A stretch of DNA of 64,000 nt from Longitalea luteola (GCF_017356035.1 NZ_JAFIQX010000010.1:202542-266541), one strand, 5' to 3'. Counted from the first letter of the stretch, positions 35,385 through 45,108 are shown. Notes: generated by a model not told the origin, from the sequence alone. Numbers and translations are program-made.

Positions 35385-35870
35385 TTACTTATTGGCTTTA
35401 CGATTCAATATTGAATCAGCCTGCTGCAGGGCAGCAAAGATGTGTTCTTTTACCACAGTTACTTTTTCTTTTTCGCCCTGTAGGTATTGAATACGCAATT
35501 CCTTGTTATCAGAAGCTGAATCCAGTTTAAATGATTCCATCCAGCTGTTCATTTCATTATTGGCATTGTTCAGGGAAGCCTGCAGATCGGTTAAGGATTG
35601 TTTATAAGCAGCATTGACCTTACCGGCCGGTAATTTATTGAGGCTGTCGAGCCGGCGGTTCGTTTCATTTATATTTCTGCGTAGTGCACCTACTTTGGCC
35701 ATACCGGCATCGTGCCCCTGCATTACATCGTGAAATAATGAATCTTCCCGGGTCTTTAATGCAGGTGCAAACCCGTTTTTGCGATCGGTAGTTTCGTTCT
35801 GTGAAGCACCATTATTACAGGCGATGGCCAGCAGGCCCATGCTTACAACTGCTATAATAAACCGCGACAT
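35385..35870 (-). CDS. Predicted helical lipoprotein
   Basis: A 161-residue lipoprotein. The signal peptide ends with lipobox LAIAC (C18), followed by a polar linker (NNGASQNETTDRK) and a mostly helical, heptad-like region (about 40-155) with many Leu/Asn/Asp/Lys residues. It resembles small Bacteroidota lipoproteins of unknown function. It lies upstream of the HtrA-like gene on the same strand, with an 88-base gap containing a short GCTAAT word repeat, so co-transcription is possible but not evident. No catalytic motif is visible. Confidence 0.75.
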   Translation of the reverse strand: MSRFIIAVVSMGLLAIACNNGASQNETTDRKNGFAPALKTREDSLFHDVMQGHDAGMAKVGALRRNINETNRRLDSLNKLPAGKVNAAYKQSLTDLQASLNNANNEMNSWMESFKLDSASDNKELRIQYLQGEKEKVTVVKEHIFAALQQADSILNRKANK

Positions 35871-35995
35871 AAGTATGTTTGTTTTTGGCTATTTAAAAAA
35901 TCCGGTCAAAGTTAACTTCTTTTATACGCTACGGTGTTTTAAATCCGTTTAATAATCGGGTTTACCTATTTTCGCACCATTAATCATGCAGAACA

Positions 35996-36520
35996 ATGGT
36001 AAATTGTGTCCGGCTTACCTTTTTAGCACTCATCCTGCTTATAAAAACCGGTACTGCTCAAGTAAGACCAGCGCCTCCCATCTTCAGGCTGGGCGCAACC
36101 GTTTCGTTTGGATTATCAAATCTTACATCTAACCATGTTGGCATTGGCGGACTTGTTGGCGCCGAAAAAATGGTCTCAAAATACTTCGCTGTTGAAACCG
36201 AAGCCTCCTATAACTACTTCACAGGCGACAAAACCATATATGCTGATGCAAAAAATAAGTCGTACGCCATTCCGCTACTCGCCGGCATAAAAGCGTATCC
36301 TACCTCGAATATTTACGCCTCACTACGGACCGGCGCCGTTTACTTTCTGCTGAACAATATGTCATCACCGCGCGTGCGGTTGGGCTATGGTTTATCGGGT
36401 GGCATCAACCTGCCCAAAAAAAACAACCGCCTGAACGTTCAGCTGGCGTATACCGGCTTTCCCTATGATGGTATTAGCCGCGGATATGCTACATTAGCAG
36501 CAGCGATCATCATCAAATAG
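35996..36520 (+). CDS. Small outer-membrane beta-barrel protein
   Basis: A 174-residue protein with a signal peptide (1-21, ending GTAQ) and a chain of alternating hydrophobic strands typical of an eight-stranded barrel (RLGATVSFGLSNLTSN, YFAVETEASYNYFTGD, YASLRTGAVYFLLNN, RVRLGYGLSGGI, RLNVQLAYTGF). It resembles the OMP_b-brl family; no ligand can be inferred. It ends 44 bases before paaZ on the same strand, but a shared function with phenylacetate catabolism is not indicated by the protein itself. Confidence 0.7.
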   Translation: MVNCVRLTFLALILLIKTGTAQVRPAPPIFRLGATVSFGLSNLTSNHVGIGGLVGAEKMVSKYFAVETEASYNYFTGDKTIYADAKNKSYAIPLLAGIKAYPTSNIYASLRTGAVYFLLNNMSSPRVRLGYGLSGGINLPKKNNRLNVQLAYTGFPYDGISRGYATLAAAIIIK

Positions 36521-36564
36521 GGTCGATCGCTGCCATTTGAAAAATACAAAAACTACATTTTTGC

Positions 36565-38610
36565 ATGAAAAAACTGGGTAATTATGTTACCGGCCGCTGG
36601 ATCACCGGCGACGGCGACGGTCAGGCATTATACAATGCCGTGAACGGCGAAACGATTGGTTATGCTTCTACCCGCGGGCTCGATTTCAAAGCCATCCTCG
36701 ACTACGGAAGAAAAACAGGTAACCCGGCGCTGCGTAAGCTTACCTTTCACGAACGGGGCCTGATGCTGAAGGCCCTGGCCTTACACCTGCGCAATCACCT
36801 CGATAAATTCTATTCCATCAGTTATAAAACCGGCGCCACCAAAGCTGATAGCTGGGTTGATATTGAAGGCGGCATAGGCAATCTGTTCTCCTATGCCTCG
36901 CTGCGCCGCAAATTTCCCAATGAAAGTTATTGCATCGACGGCGAAGCGCACGCCCTCGGTAAAGGCGGCACTTTTATGGGCCAGCATATCCTGGTGCCAA
37001 AAGAAGGCGTAGCGGTTCATATCAATGCCTTCAACTTTCCCGTTTGGGGGATGCTGGAAAAGATCGCCGTAAACCTGCTGGCAGGTGTTCCGGCAATTGT
37101 AAAACCAGCTACCATCACTTCTTATCTTACCGAAGCGGTAGTGCAGGAGATCATTGCCTCGGGCATTTTACCGGAAGGCGCTTTGCAGCTGCTGTGTGGT
37201 TCTGCCGGCGACCTGCTCGACCATGTTACGGCGCAGGATGTAATTACGTTTACCGGCTCAGCCTCCACCGGTTTGCAATTGAAATCGCACCCCCGCATCC
37301 TGGCTGAAAATGTGCCCTTCACCATGGAAGCCGACTCGCTGAACTGCATCGTCCTGGGAGAAGATGTAACGCCAAACATGCCTGAGTGGGATATTTTCAT
37401 CAAGGAAGTTCGCCGGGAAATGACCACGAAAGCCGGACAAAAATGTACAGCCATCCGCCGCATCTTCGTTCCGCAGAATAAAATGGAAGACGTATGGATC
37501 GCTTTGGGTAAAGCCCTCAGCCAGACAACCATCGGCAATCCTGAAAATGAAAAAGTACGCATGGGCTCCCTGGCCGGGCTAAGCCAGCGCGAGGAAGTAT
37601 TCGCCCAGGTACAAAAATTACTGGCTTCCTCCCAGATCGTATACGGTTCGCTCGACAGCGTTCAGGTCATTGATGCCGACCCCAAAAAAGGCGCCTTCAT
37701 GAGCCCGCTGCTGTTAAAAAGTGAAAACCCATTCGATAACGAAGCTGCGCACAGCGTAGAAGCCTTTGGCCCTGTAAGCACTATTATGCCTTACAGCACG
37801 ATCGATGAATCTATTGCACTGGCTAAAAAAGGAAAAGGTTCACTCGTTTGTTCTATTGTTACTGCAAACTATTCCATTGCCCGCGAATTTGTACTGGGCG
37901 CTGCTACCTACCACGGCAGAATACTGGTGCTGAATAATGAATGCGCCAAAGAGAATACCGGACATGGTTCACCGTTACCCATGCTGGTACATGGCGGACC
38001 CGGTCGTGCCGGCGGCGGTGAAGAAATGGGCGGCATAAGAGGTGTACACCATTATATGCAACGGGTAGCGCTGCAGGGATCACCAACAGCCATTACTGCT
38101 ATTACCAATGTTTATCAAACCGGCGCATTAACCAGGGAAGAAGAAAAACATCCGTTCAGAAAATATTTCGAAGAACTGCAGATCGGCGATACCATCATTA
38201 CTCATAAAAGAACCGTTACCGAAGCCGACATTGTAAACTTTGCCAATGTAAGCTGGGATCATTTTTATGCGCACACCGACCATACTTCTTTACAGGGAAC
38301 CGTTTTTGAAAAACCGGTTGCGCATGGTTATTTTATTTTAAGCGCTGCCGCAGGTTTGTTCGTAGACGCTAAAAAAGGACCTGTCATGCTGAATTACGGA
38401 CTCGAAGAATGCCGGTTCCTAAAACCGGTATATGCCGGTACAACCATCGGTGTTCAACTCACGTGTAAAGAAAAGATAGAGCAGGAAAAGAAAGATGAGA
38501 ACGACATTGCCAAAGGCATTGTAAAATGGCTGGTTCAGGTAACTGATGAAACCGGCGAACCCGTAGCCATTGCCACCATCCTCACCATGGTTGCCAAAAA
38601 GAATCAATAG
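36565..38610 (+). CDS. paaZ: Bifunctional ring-opening hydrolase/dehydrogenase PaaZ
   Basis: A 681-residue bifunctional enzyme of aerobic phenylacetate degradation: the C-terminal MaoC-like hydratase opens oxepin-CoA and the N-terminal aldehyde dehydrogenase oxidises the resulting semialdehyde. In the dehydrogenase (about 1-520) E256 (FTMEADSLN) and C294 (KAGQKCTAIRR) match the catalytic pair of E. coli PaaZ. The hydratase (about 535-680) has NVSWDHFYAHTD with the Asp/His pair and HGYFILSAAAG. Both active sites look complete. An enoyl-CoA hydratase gene follows after 150 bases; the PaaE-like reductase is 30 kb away. Confidence 0.95.
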   Translation: MKKLGNYVTGRWITGDGDGQALYNAVNGETIGYASTRGLDFKAILDYGRKTGNPALRKLTFHERGLMLKALALHLRNHLDKFYSISYKTGATKADSWVDIEGGIGNLFSYASLRRKFPNESYCIDGEAHALGKGGTFMGQHILVPKEGVAVHINAFNFPVWGMLEKIAVNLLAGVPAIVKPATITSYLTEAVVQEIIASGILPEGALQLLCGSAGDLLDHVTAQDVITFTGSASTGLQLKSHPRILAENVPFTMEADSLNCIVLGEDVTPNMPEWDIFIKEVRREMTTKAGQKCTAIRRIFVPQNKMEDVWIALGKALSQTTIGNPENEKVRMGSLAGLSQREEVFAQVQKLLASSQIVYGSLDSVQVIDADPKKGAFMSPLLLKSENPFDNEAAHSVEAFGPVSTIMPYSTIDESIALAKKGKGSLVCSIVTANYSIAREFVLGAATYHGRILVLNNECAKENTGHGSPLPMLVHGGPGRAGGGEEMGGIRGVHHYMQRVALQGSPTAITAITNVYQTGALTREEEKHPFRKYFEELQIGDTIITHKRTVTEADIVNFANVSWDHFYAHTDHTSLQGTVFEKPVAHGYFILSAAAGLFVDAKKGPVMLNYGLEECRFLKPVYAGTTIGVQLTCKEKIEQEKKDENDIAKGIVKWLVQVTDETGEPVAIATILTMVAKKNQ

Positions 38611-38760
38611 ACTCAAAGCAGCTTAAAGGTGTTTGATAACAGTTAGTCAAGGGCTTAACACATGCTCTTTTTTATCCCGGTATTTAATAACTTTATATAG
38701 GGAACACTGCTGATATCAGACACCTTTCTTTTCGTTCACCCTACAGCAAAAAATAATTGT

Positions 38761-39528
38761 ATGTCTTCAGGTTATGTAAAATCGCATATCGACCATAATG
38801 GCGTTAACACCATAGAATTCTTCCATCCGCAAAGCAACTCGCTGCCAGGTAAACTGCTGGAAGAACTGGCACAAACCATTCACGGTGCAGGTAACGATGA
38901 CGACACCAAAGTGATCGTGCTGCGCAGCGGGGGCGAAAAAGTATTTTGTTCCGGCGCCTCCTTCGATGAACTGGTGGCCATAAAAGACGAGGAAGAAGGT
39001 CTTGAATTCTTCAGTGGTTTTGCCCATGTGATCAACGCCATGCGCAAATGCCCGCAATTCATTATAGCCCGCATCCAGGGCAAATGTGTAGGTGGTGGTG
39101 TTGGTATTGCGGCTGCCGCCGATTACGCCATTGCCGCCGAAGGCGCCGATATTAAATTAAGTGAGCTTGCTGTTGGCATAGGGCCTTTTGTAGTGGGCCC
39201 TGCCGTAGAACGGAAAATAGGACTGGCAGCATTCAACAACCTGGCCATCGATGCCACCATGTGGCGCAATGCCGAGTGGGCAAAAAGAAAAGGACTGTAT
39301 TCCGAACTGCATGCGTCCATTGAGGATATGGATGAATCGGTAGACCGTTTGTCTTATACCCTTGCGCATAGCAACCCACAGGCCATGGAAGAAATGAAAA
39401 AAATGTTCTGGAAGGGCACCGAAAACTGGGACCAGCTGCTGCTGCAAAGAGCCGCCATCAGTGGTAAACTTGTATTGAGCTCCTTCACCCGGATGGCTAT
39501 TGAAAAATTCAAAGCAAAAACGAAATAA
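38761..39528 (+). CDS. Enoyl-CoA hydratase/isomerase family protein
   Basis: A 255-residue crotonase-fold enzyme. The oxyanion-hole segments are FCSGASFDELVA (about 62-73) and GKCVGGGVGIAAAADYAIAAEG (about 104-125); the C-terminal region has the MEEMKKMFWKG pattern of the family. Position after paaZ suggests a step of phenylacetate beta-oxidation (PaaF, or PaaG-type isomerase), but the residues visible do not decide between them, so no symbol is given. It ends in a bidirectional terminator facing fabG. Confidence 0.85.
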   Translation: MSSGYVKSHIDHNGVNTIEFFHPQSNSLPGKLLEELAQTIHGAGNDDDTKVIVLRSGGEKVFCSGASFDELVAIKDEEEGLEFFSGFAHVINAMRKCPQFIIARIQGKCVGGGVGIAAAADYAIAAEGADIKLSELAVGIGPFVVGPAVERKIGLAAFNNLAIDATMWRNAEWAKRKGLYSELHASIEDMDESVDRLSYTLAHSNPQAMEEMKKMFWKGTENWDQLLLQRAAISGKLVLSSFTRMAIEKFKAKTK

Positions 39529-39554
39529 GAGTCAACATGAACTGCTCAGATAAA

Positions 39555-39580
39555 AAATGCCTTCTTTACAGAAGGCATTT
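39555..39580. terminator. Bidirectional terminator
   Basis: AAATGCCTTCT (39555-39565) and AGAAGGCATTT (39570-39580) form an 11-bp stem with a TTAC loop, flanked by A- and T-rich runs. It separates the hydratase gene from the convergent fabG. Confidence 0.8.
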
Positions 39581-39629
39581 ACTTTAAGATACGATATTTA
39601 AACACGGCCTCCCGGAGGCAATGAACGAA

Positions 39630-40385
39630 TTAGATATTTAAACCACCACATGTGCTGATCACCTGTCCGGTAATATAAGAGCTCATATCAGAAGCCAGGA
39701 ACAAAGTCGTGTTGGCAATTTCTTCTGCACTTCCAAAGCGGCCTAAAGGTATTTTTTCGAGGAATGCCTTTGCGCCCTCTCCATCTTTAAGGTAATGGGT
39801 CATATCGGTTTCAACGAAGCCAGGGGCAATGGCATTGCAACGTACATTACGACTGCCCAGTTCATGTGCTACCGATTTCGTAAAACCAATAATACCGGCT
39901 TTACTGGCAGCATAACTGGCCTGGCCTGCATTACCGCGTATGCCAACGATCGAACTCATATTTATGATGCTTCCTTTTTTGGCTTTCATCATGGGGCGGA
40001 TAACCTGCTTGGTCATATTATAAACGCTCTTCAGGTTAATATCCATTACCTCATCCCATTGTTCCGGTGTAAGGCGCAGTAATAAGTTATCTTTTGAAAT
40101 ACCTGCATTGTTCACGCAAACATCTACCGTACCGAATTCTTTCACCACATCATTTACAAACGCTTCACATTCGGTAAAATTACCGGCATTGCTTTTATAG
40201 GCTTTGGATTTCACGCCCAGTGCTTTTATCTTTTGCTCCAACTGAGCCGCTTTTTCAGCACTGCTGTCGCTAACGTAAGTAAATGCCACATGAGCGCCAT
40301 GTTCAGCCAGTTTATAAGCGATAGCTTCACCAATGCCACGGGCCGCACCGGTTACAATAGCAATTTTTCCTTCTAATAATTTCAT
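39630..40385 (-). CDS. fabG: 3-oxoacyl-ACP reductase
   Basis: A 251-residue short-chain dehydrogenase that reduces 3-ketoacyl-ACP with NADPH in fatty-acid elongation. The nucleotide-binding motif TGAARGIG is at residues 12-19, NNAG near 91, the catalytic serine in INMSSIVG, and the YxxxK pair in ASYAASKAG. The C-terminal ITGQVISTCGGLNI is typical of FabG. The ATG at 40385 gives MKLLEGKIAIVTG; a longer frame from 40529 only translates the iterated repeat upstream. Other SDR activities are possible, but the similarity favours FabG. Confidence 0.93.
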   Translation of the reverse strand: MKLLEGKIAIVTGAARGIGEAIAYKLAEHGAHVAFTYVSDSSAEKAAQLEQKIKALGVKSKAYKSNAGNFTECEAFVNDVVKEFGTVDVCVNNAGISKDNLLLRLTPEQWDEVMDINLKSVYNMTKQVIRPMMKAKKGSIINMSSIVGIRGNAGQASYAASKAGIIGFTKSVAHELGSRNVRCNAIAPGFVETDMTHYLKDGEGAKAFLEKIPLGRFGSAEEIANTTLFLASDMSSYITGQVISTCGGLNI

Positions 40386-40429
40386 AGTATTGTATTTGGG
40401 TGAGCAAAAGTACTGAAATGAAGCGGGAA

Positions 40430-40579
40430 ATCGGAGGCCGGAAGTCGGAAGTACGAAGTCAGAAGTACGAAGTCGGAAGTATGAAATACTATGCCTGAGG
40501 CGGCTAATAATTTTAAGGCTCGCATACATGAAATCTTCAGACTTCAGACCTCTGGCTTCAGACTTCCGACTTCAGACTT
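40430..40579. repeat. Large inverted GAAGTCG/CTTCAGA word repeat
   Basis: The left half (40436-40482) iterates GGAAGTCG, GAAGTACG and GAAGTCA; the right half (40533-40579) iterates CTTCAGA, CTTCCGA and CTGGCTTC, its near complement, about 50 bases apart. It could fold into a hairpin over 40 bp long with mismatches. It abuts the GH3 stop codon (40578) on one side and lies 5' of fabG on the other. Confidence 0.7.
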
Positions 40580-42080
40580 ACAATGAAAGGATCTCTTCAA
40601 TATATTTCCTGTCATTGCTCAGCCGCGGCACTTTATGCTGGCCCCCGAGTTTGCCCTTGCTTTTTAACCAGTTCGTAAACACCCCTTTCGACAGGGATCT
40701 TACCAATGGCTTGCACAGGGCTATATCTTTATGGCGTTTCGCTTCATAATCGCTGTTCACACTTTTCAGAGCGTTATCGAGCTCATCAGCAAAATGATTC
40801 AGATCGGCCGGTTCTTTTTCAAACTCTATCAGCCATTCATGACCGCCGTTGCCGCTATCGCTAAAGTACACCGGAGCAGCGGTATAATCATTCACTATGG
40901 CGCCTGTTCTTTCACTGGCAACCGCTATGGCTTTATCGCTGTTATCTACGATCACTTCCTCACCAAAAGCATTGATAAAATGCTTCACACGCCCGCTTAC
41001 CTTGATCTTGAACGGGTTTAATGAAGTAAATTGAACAGTATCGCCTAATAAATACCGCCACAAGCCACCATTCGTACTAATGATCATCGCATAGTTCTTA
41101 CCGAGCTCCACTTCCTGCAAACCAATGGTATTGGGATGCGGTTTTCCATATTCTTCCAGGGGCATGAACTCCATGAATACGCCATGGTCGGTAAACAGCA
41201 ACATACCTTCTTCTCCCGGAATATCCTGTGCGGCAAAAAAGCCTTCACTGGCATTGTACATTTCCAGGTAATGAATGGGCTTGCCTATTATTTTTTCAAA
41301 CTGTTCTCTGTAAGGGGTAAAAGCTACGCCGCCGTGCATGTATAATTCCAGGTGGGGCCATACTTCGGCCATGTTGCTTTTACCGGTCAGCTCGAGGATC
41401 CGCCTGAACAAAACCAGCGTCCACGTAGGTACTCCTGAGATAGAGGTAACATTCTCCCTGATGGTACTGTGGGCGAGTTTTTCGATCTTGCTTTCCCATT
41501 CATCCATGAGGGCAATGCTCAGATCGGGCACCCGCAGCCAATGCCCCCAGAAAGGTGAATTCTGCAGCAATACAGCACTCAGGTCACCGTACTGGGCTTC
41601 TGCATTTACGGGATTAATGGTATGACTTCCGCCTATCACCAATCCCTTACCCGTTAACAGGTCTGAATTGGGATTGAACTGGTAATACAATGTAAGCACA
41701 TCCTTGGCGGCCTTGTAATGACAGTCTTCCAGACTTTCGTCGGTTACCGGAATGAATTTGCTTTTATCGCTGGTAGTGCCGCTGCTTTTGGCGAACCAGT
41801 ACACCGGCGTATTCCACAGCAGGTTCTGTTCGCCCTGCATGATGCGCTGGATATAGGGCTGCAGGTCTTCATACTCATGAACAGGCACCGTTTGTTTGAA
41901 GGTCTTCACATTGAACAATCCGGAAAAATTGTATTTTCTGCCAAATTCTGTGTATTGGGCAGAAGTGACCAGGTCCTGTAACACTTCACGTTGAGCATCT
42001 GCAGGATTATTTTTCCATCCCTCTATGCGCCACAAACGCATGCGGGCCAAAGATGATATGGCAGGCGATAATAGTTTCAC
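40578..42080 (-). CDS. GH3-family acyl-acid amido synthetase-like protein
   Basis: A 500-residue protein of the GH3 (auxin-responsive promoter) family in the acyl-adenylating superfamily. Plant members join acyl acids to amino acids; the role of bacterial members is not known. Visible features are YWFAKSSGTTSDKSKFIPVTDE (ATP-phosphate loop, about 90-112), YNASEGFFAAQD near residue 280, and WRYLLGDTVQFTSL near 343, where GD is the conserved nucleotide-ribose contact. The length and motifs are complete. It is a single gene with an iterated repeat directly after its stop. Confidence 0.9.
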   Translation of the reverse strand: MKLLSPAISSLARMRLWRIEGWKNNPADAQREVLQDLVTSAQYTEFGRKYNFSGLFNVKTFKQTVPVHEYEDLQPYIQRIMQGEQNLLWNTPVYWFAKSSGTTSDKSKFIPVTDESLEDCHYKAAKDVLTLYYQFNPNSDLLTGKGLVIGGSHTINPVNAEAQYGDLSAVLLQNSPFWGHWLRVPDLSIALMDEWESKIEKLAHSTIRENVTSISGVPTWTLVLFRRILELTGKSNMAEVWPHLELYMHGGVAFTPYREQFEKIIGKPIHYLEMYNASEGFFAAQDIPGEEGMLLFTDHGVFMEFMPLEEYGKPHPNTIGLQEVELGKNYAMIISTNGGLWRYLLGDTVQFTSLNPFKIKVSGRVKHFINAFGEEVIVDNSDKAIAVASERTGAIVNDYTAAPVYFSDSGNGGHEWLIEFEKEPADLNHFADELDNALKSVNSDYEAKRHKDIALCKPLVRSLSKGVFTNWLKSKGKLGGQHKVPRLSNDRKYIEEILSL

Positions 42081-42241
42081 AATAGGAGTTTCAACACTGG
42101 CAAAATAAAGAATTTGAAGGAATAAAAGTCAGGTCATGGAAGTACAATGAGAATATACTTCCTAAACCGTCTAATATGACCTAAATTCTTAATAATTGAT
42201 TGATGTACTAACTTTTATGCAATTAATGGACCAACCCCGGA

Positions 42242-43027
42242 TCATTTGTTCGAAGTAAGGTCCATTCCGCGGAGCGCTTCTTCGTGCAGGTAATCCTTGC
42301 GTCGTAATTCGAAATTGCGGCCCAGGTACAGGCGGCGAACCTGTTCATTTTCGGCCAGCTCTTCGGCGGTACCGTGCTGGAAGATCTTTCCATCGATCAG
42401 CAGATAGGCACGGTCGCAAATGGAGAGTGTTTCGTTTACGTTGTGGTCGGTGATCAAAATACCAATGTTCTTATATTTCAGGCGGGCTACCACTGCCTGA
42501 ATGTCTTCCACGGCAATGGGGTCAACCCCTGCAAAGGGTTCGTCCAGTAAGATAAACTTGGGATCAACAGCCAATGCCCTGGCAATTTCTGTTCTGCGGC
42601 GTTCGCCACCACTCAGCGAATCACCATTGTTCTTACGAACATGGTGCAGGCGAAATTCATCGAGCAGGCTTTCCAGTTTCTGGCGTTGCTGGGCTTTGGT
42701 AAGCTTTGTCATTTCAAGCACGGCCTTGATGTTATCTTCCACACTCAGCTTACGGAATACGGAGGCTTCCTGCGGCAGGTAGCCAATACCCAACTGTGCC
42801 CGTTTATACATAGGCAGCTTGGTGATCTCTTCCTGATCAAGGAATACTTTGCCTTCATCAGGTTTTATCAAGCCAACTACCATATAGAACGTAGTGGTTT
42901 TTCCGGCTCCGTTCGGACCCAGCAACCCTACTATTTCACCTTGTTTTACGTTTACCGAAACATGATTTACCACGGTACGGTTACGGTAAATTTTTACAAG
43001 TTCCTGTGTATTAATCTCGCTGACCAA
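42242..43027 (-). CDS. lptB: Lipopolysaccharide export ABC ATPase
   Basis: A 261-residue ABC ATPase that powers LptFGC extraction of LPS from the inner membrane. Walker [10 protein letters not shown] lies at about 36-44, the Q-loop at YLPQEASVF, the signature LSGGERRR at about 137-144, Walker [17 protein letters not shown], and the H-loop at ITDHN. The LptB-type [11 protein letters not shown] sequence separates it from livF-like ATPases. The frame has no ATG; a stop lies just upstream and TTG at 43027 is the likely start ([13 protein letters not shown]). It is divergent from metF. Confidence 0.93.
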   Translation of the reverse strand: MVSEINTQELVKIYRNRTVVNHVSVNVKQGEIVGLLGPNGAGKTTTFYMVVGLIKPDEGKVFLDQEEITKLPMYKRAQLGIGYLPQEASVFRKLSVEDNIKAVLEMTKLTKAQQRQKLESLLDEFRLHHVRKNNGDSLSGGERRRTEIARALAVDPKFILLDEPFAGVDPIAVEDIQAVVARLKYKNIGILITDHNVNETLSICDRAYLLIDGKIFQHGTAEELAENEQVRRLYLGRNFELRRKDYLHEEALRGMDLTSNK

Positions 43028-43297
43028 TTGTAATTAAGGTTTCCGGCAAAAATACCAGAACTAATTTAAATAGAAGGATTCCGGTACCGTAATTTAACAG
43101 GTATTTGCCATCCGGATTTCCTGCGTTATGTTTGCAGGCCGGTTTTACGGCATAAAACGGCGCATTTTTACTAATGTGCTAATTCTCAATGGTACAAATT
43201 GGGTTATTAACTTAATAAATAGCATACATGCAAGGTGCACCGGTGTTCTGTTAACAGGGAATAATGGTGAGGCCTTTGAAAAACTGTCTTAATTTAC

Positions 43298-44251
43298 ATG
43301 AAAGTCATTGACCACATTCGTCAGGCAAAAGAATCACTTATTTCCTTTGAAATATTGCCACCGTTAAAGGGAAAAACCATCAACTCGATATACGAACACC
43401 TTGATCCATTGATGGAATTCAAACCCTCCTTTATCAACGTTACCTATCACCGCAGTGAGCATGTTTTCAAGAAAAAAGCAGATGGTACTTTCGAGAAGGT
43501 GGAGGTGCGTAAACGCCCCGGAACCGTTGGTATTTGTGCTGCCCTGATGAACCATTACCGGGTTGATGCGGTTCCACACCTCATCTGTGGTGGTTTTAAC
43601 AAGCGCGAAACGGAAGATGCCCTCATCGATCTGCATTTCATTGGTGTCGATAATGTACTGGTGTTACGGGGCGATGCAGCCAAGAATGAAACTGTGTTTG
43701 AACCAGAACCAGGCGGGAACCAGTTTGCCCTGGACCTGCTGAAACAGGTTCAAAACCTGAATACCGGCATTTACCTTGAAGAAGATATAAGAGATGGTTT
43801 CCGCACCAATTTTTGCATTGGCGTAGCCGGGTATCCTGAGAAGCATTTTGAAGCGCCCAACCTGCAAACCGATCTGGCCTTTTTAAAAGCCAAGGTTGCA
43901 GCCGGAGCCGATTATGTAGTAACACAAATGTTCTTCGATAACCAGAAATATTTTGATTTTGTAAAACGTTGCCGTGAGAACGATATTAATATTCCGATCA
44001 TTCCGGGACTGAAACCTATTACCAGCAAAAAACAACTGTCGGTTATTCCCCGTACGTTCCATGTGGATATTCCCGATGACCTCAGCAACGAGATCATGAA
44101 CTGTAAAACAGATGCAGATGTAGAAAAAGTAGGCACTGAGTGGTTGTTATTGCAATCGAAAGAATTGAAAAAGGCCGGCGTGCCGGTACTGCATTATTAC
44201 ACACTTGGCAAACCGAAAGTGATCTATAATGTGGTAAAAGAGATCAGATAG
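43298..44251 (+). CDS. metF: Methylenetetrahydrofolate reductase
   Basis: A 317-residue TIM-barrel flavoprotein reducing 5,10-methylene-THF to 5-methyl-THF for methionine synthesis. FEILPPLKG near residue 18 holds the conserved Glu. VDAVPHLICGGFNKRETEDAL, NVLVLRGDAAK (FAD-binding) and IGVAGYPEKHFEAPNLQTDL (substrate loop) follow in family order, and AGADYVVTQMFFDNQKYFDF closes the active site. The family length is usual. The gene is monocistronic and ends in a hairpin with a T-rich tail. Confidence 0.95.
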   Translation: MKVIDHIRQAKESLISFEILPPLKGKTINSIYEHLDPLMEFKPSFINVTYHRSEHVFKKKADGTFEKVEVRKRPGTVGICAALMNHYRVDAVPHLICGGFNKRETEDALIDLHFIGVDNVLVLRGDAAKNETVFEPEPGGNQFALDLLKQVQNLNTGIYLEEDIRDGFRTNFCIGVAGYPEKHFEAPNLQTDLAFLKAKVAAGADYVVTQMFFDNQKYFDFVKRCRENDINIPIIPGLKPITSKKQLSVIPRTFHVDIPDDLSNEIMNCKTDADVEKVGTEWLLLQSKELKKAGVPVLHYYTLGKPKVIYNVVKEIR

Positions 44252-44272
44252 ATCAAAAAACGTTTTTTATCC

Positions 44273-44320
44273 AGAAGGGTTTAGCTGGTATTATTACTTT
44301 GCTAAACCTTTCTTCTTTTA
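44273..44320 (+). terminator. Intrinsic terminator of metF
   Basis: GGTTTAGC (44278-44285) pairs with GCTAAACC (44301-44308), followed by TTTCTTCTTTT. It sits about 25 bases after the metF stop. Confidence 0.65.
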
Positions 44321-44365
44321 ATACATGAAAACACCTTCCTGTATCAATAATCGAAAAAAATAAAA

Positions 44366-44387
44366 GGCTCCGGAGTGATCCGAAGCC
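44366..44387 (-). terminator. Intrinsic terminator of the barrel-protein gene
   Basis: GGCTCCGGA (44366-44374) pairs with TCCGAAGCC (44379-44387) with one mismatch and a GTGA loop. On the minus strand TTTTATTTTTTT follows. It lies 22 bases after the stop of the minus-strand barrel gene. Confidence 0.7.
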
Positions 44388-44409
44388 CTGGTTTTGCAAA
44401 TAAATACCT

Positions 44410-45108
44410 TTATAATTTAAAGCCCACCGATATACTTAATACCCGGTGCTTGTTGCTGTTGTCTTCTGAGCTGTTTGAACCCGATTGCAATTTGGCAAGT
44501 CCATAACCATAATTAAGCGCTATCATGCCATTTTTAAGTTGGAATCCGGCCGTGCCATTCAATCCGTAATCAAATCTCCGCATAACGCCAAGGCCTGCGC
44601 CTTCTTCATTATCAAAGGTAGCGGGGTCATCGTTGCTGTACTCGATCTTTTCTTTGCTGCTGAAGGCCACATTCAGGTATTTGCCTTCTATTTTACGTTT
44701 GCCGCCAACGCCAATTGCTATGTATGGGCCTGCACCAAAAAAGAAATTTGATTCAGATGATGCGAGGGGAAGTTTTATCACCGCATTCACCGGCACCTCA
44801 ATATACTTAGGGTTCGTGGTAGCTTTGTAATAAGTAATATCACTTGGATTGCCACTCTGTATTTTGGCGCCTTTACCGGTGAACAGGATGCCGGGCTGAA
44901 TGGCAAAGACCTTTGCAATGGTAATGTCGCCCATAATACCCACATGAAAAGAGGTGAGCAGGCTGGCATCATCTACTTCTCCATCACTGTTATAGGACAC
45001 ATTTGCGAAATTCGCTCCGCCTTTTAACCAGGCTGCGTCCGTTTGAGCAAAAGAGGTTACACTAATACATCCGGTAATAAACAAAGAAACCAATTGCTTT
45101 GTGATCAT
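44410..45108 (-). CDS. PorT-family outer-membrane beta-barrel protein
   Basis: A 232-residue protein with a signal peptide (1-21, ending SFAQ) and the layout of the PorT/OMP_b-brl_2 family: AAWLKGGANFANVSYN at the mature N-terminus, then FHVGIMGDITIAKVFAIQPGILFTGKGAK, YIEVPVNAVIKLPL, FFFGAGPYIAIGVGGK and a closing strand HRVLSISVGFKL. It is an outer-membrane barrel of unknown ligand, not PorT itself as far as can be told. It lies 70 bases after the PPIase gene on the same strand, so may belong to that envelope cluster, and has its own terminator. Confidence 0.8.
   Translation of the reverse strand: MITKQLVSLFITGCISVTSFAQTDAAWLKGGANFANVSYNSDGEVDDASLLTSFHVGIMGDITIAKVFAIQPGILFTGKGAKIQSGNPSDITYYKATTNPKYIEVPVNAVIKLPLASSESNFFFGAGPYIAIGVGGKRKIEGKYLNVAFSSKEKIEYSNDDPATFDNEEGAGLGVMRRFDYGLNGTAGFQLKNGMIALNYGYGLAKLQSGSNSSEDNSNKHRVLSISVGFKL

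Noticed and set aside
40386-40529. N-terminal extension of fabG
   Set aside because: It only translates the iterated GAAGTCG-word repeat; FabG begins at MKLLEGKIAIVTG.
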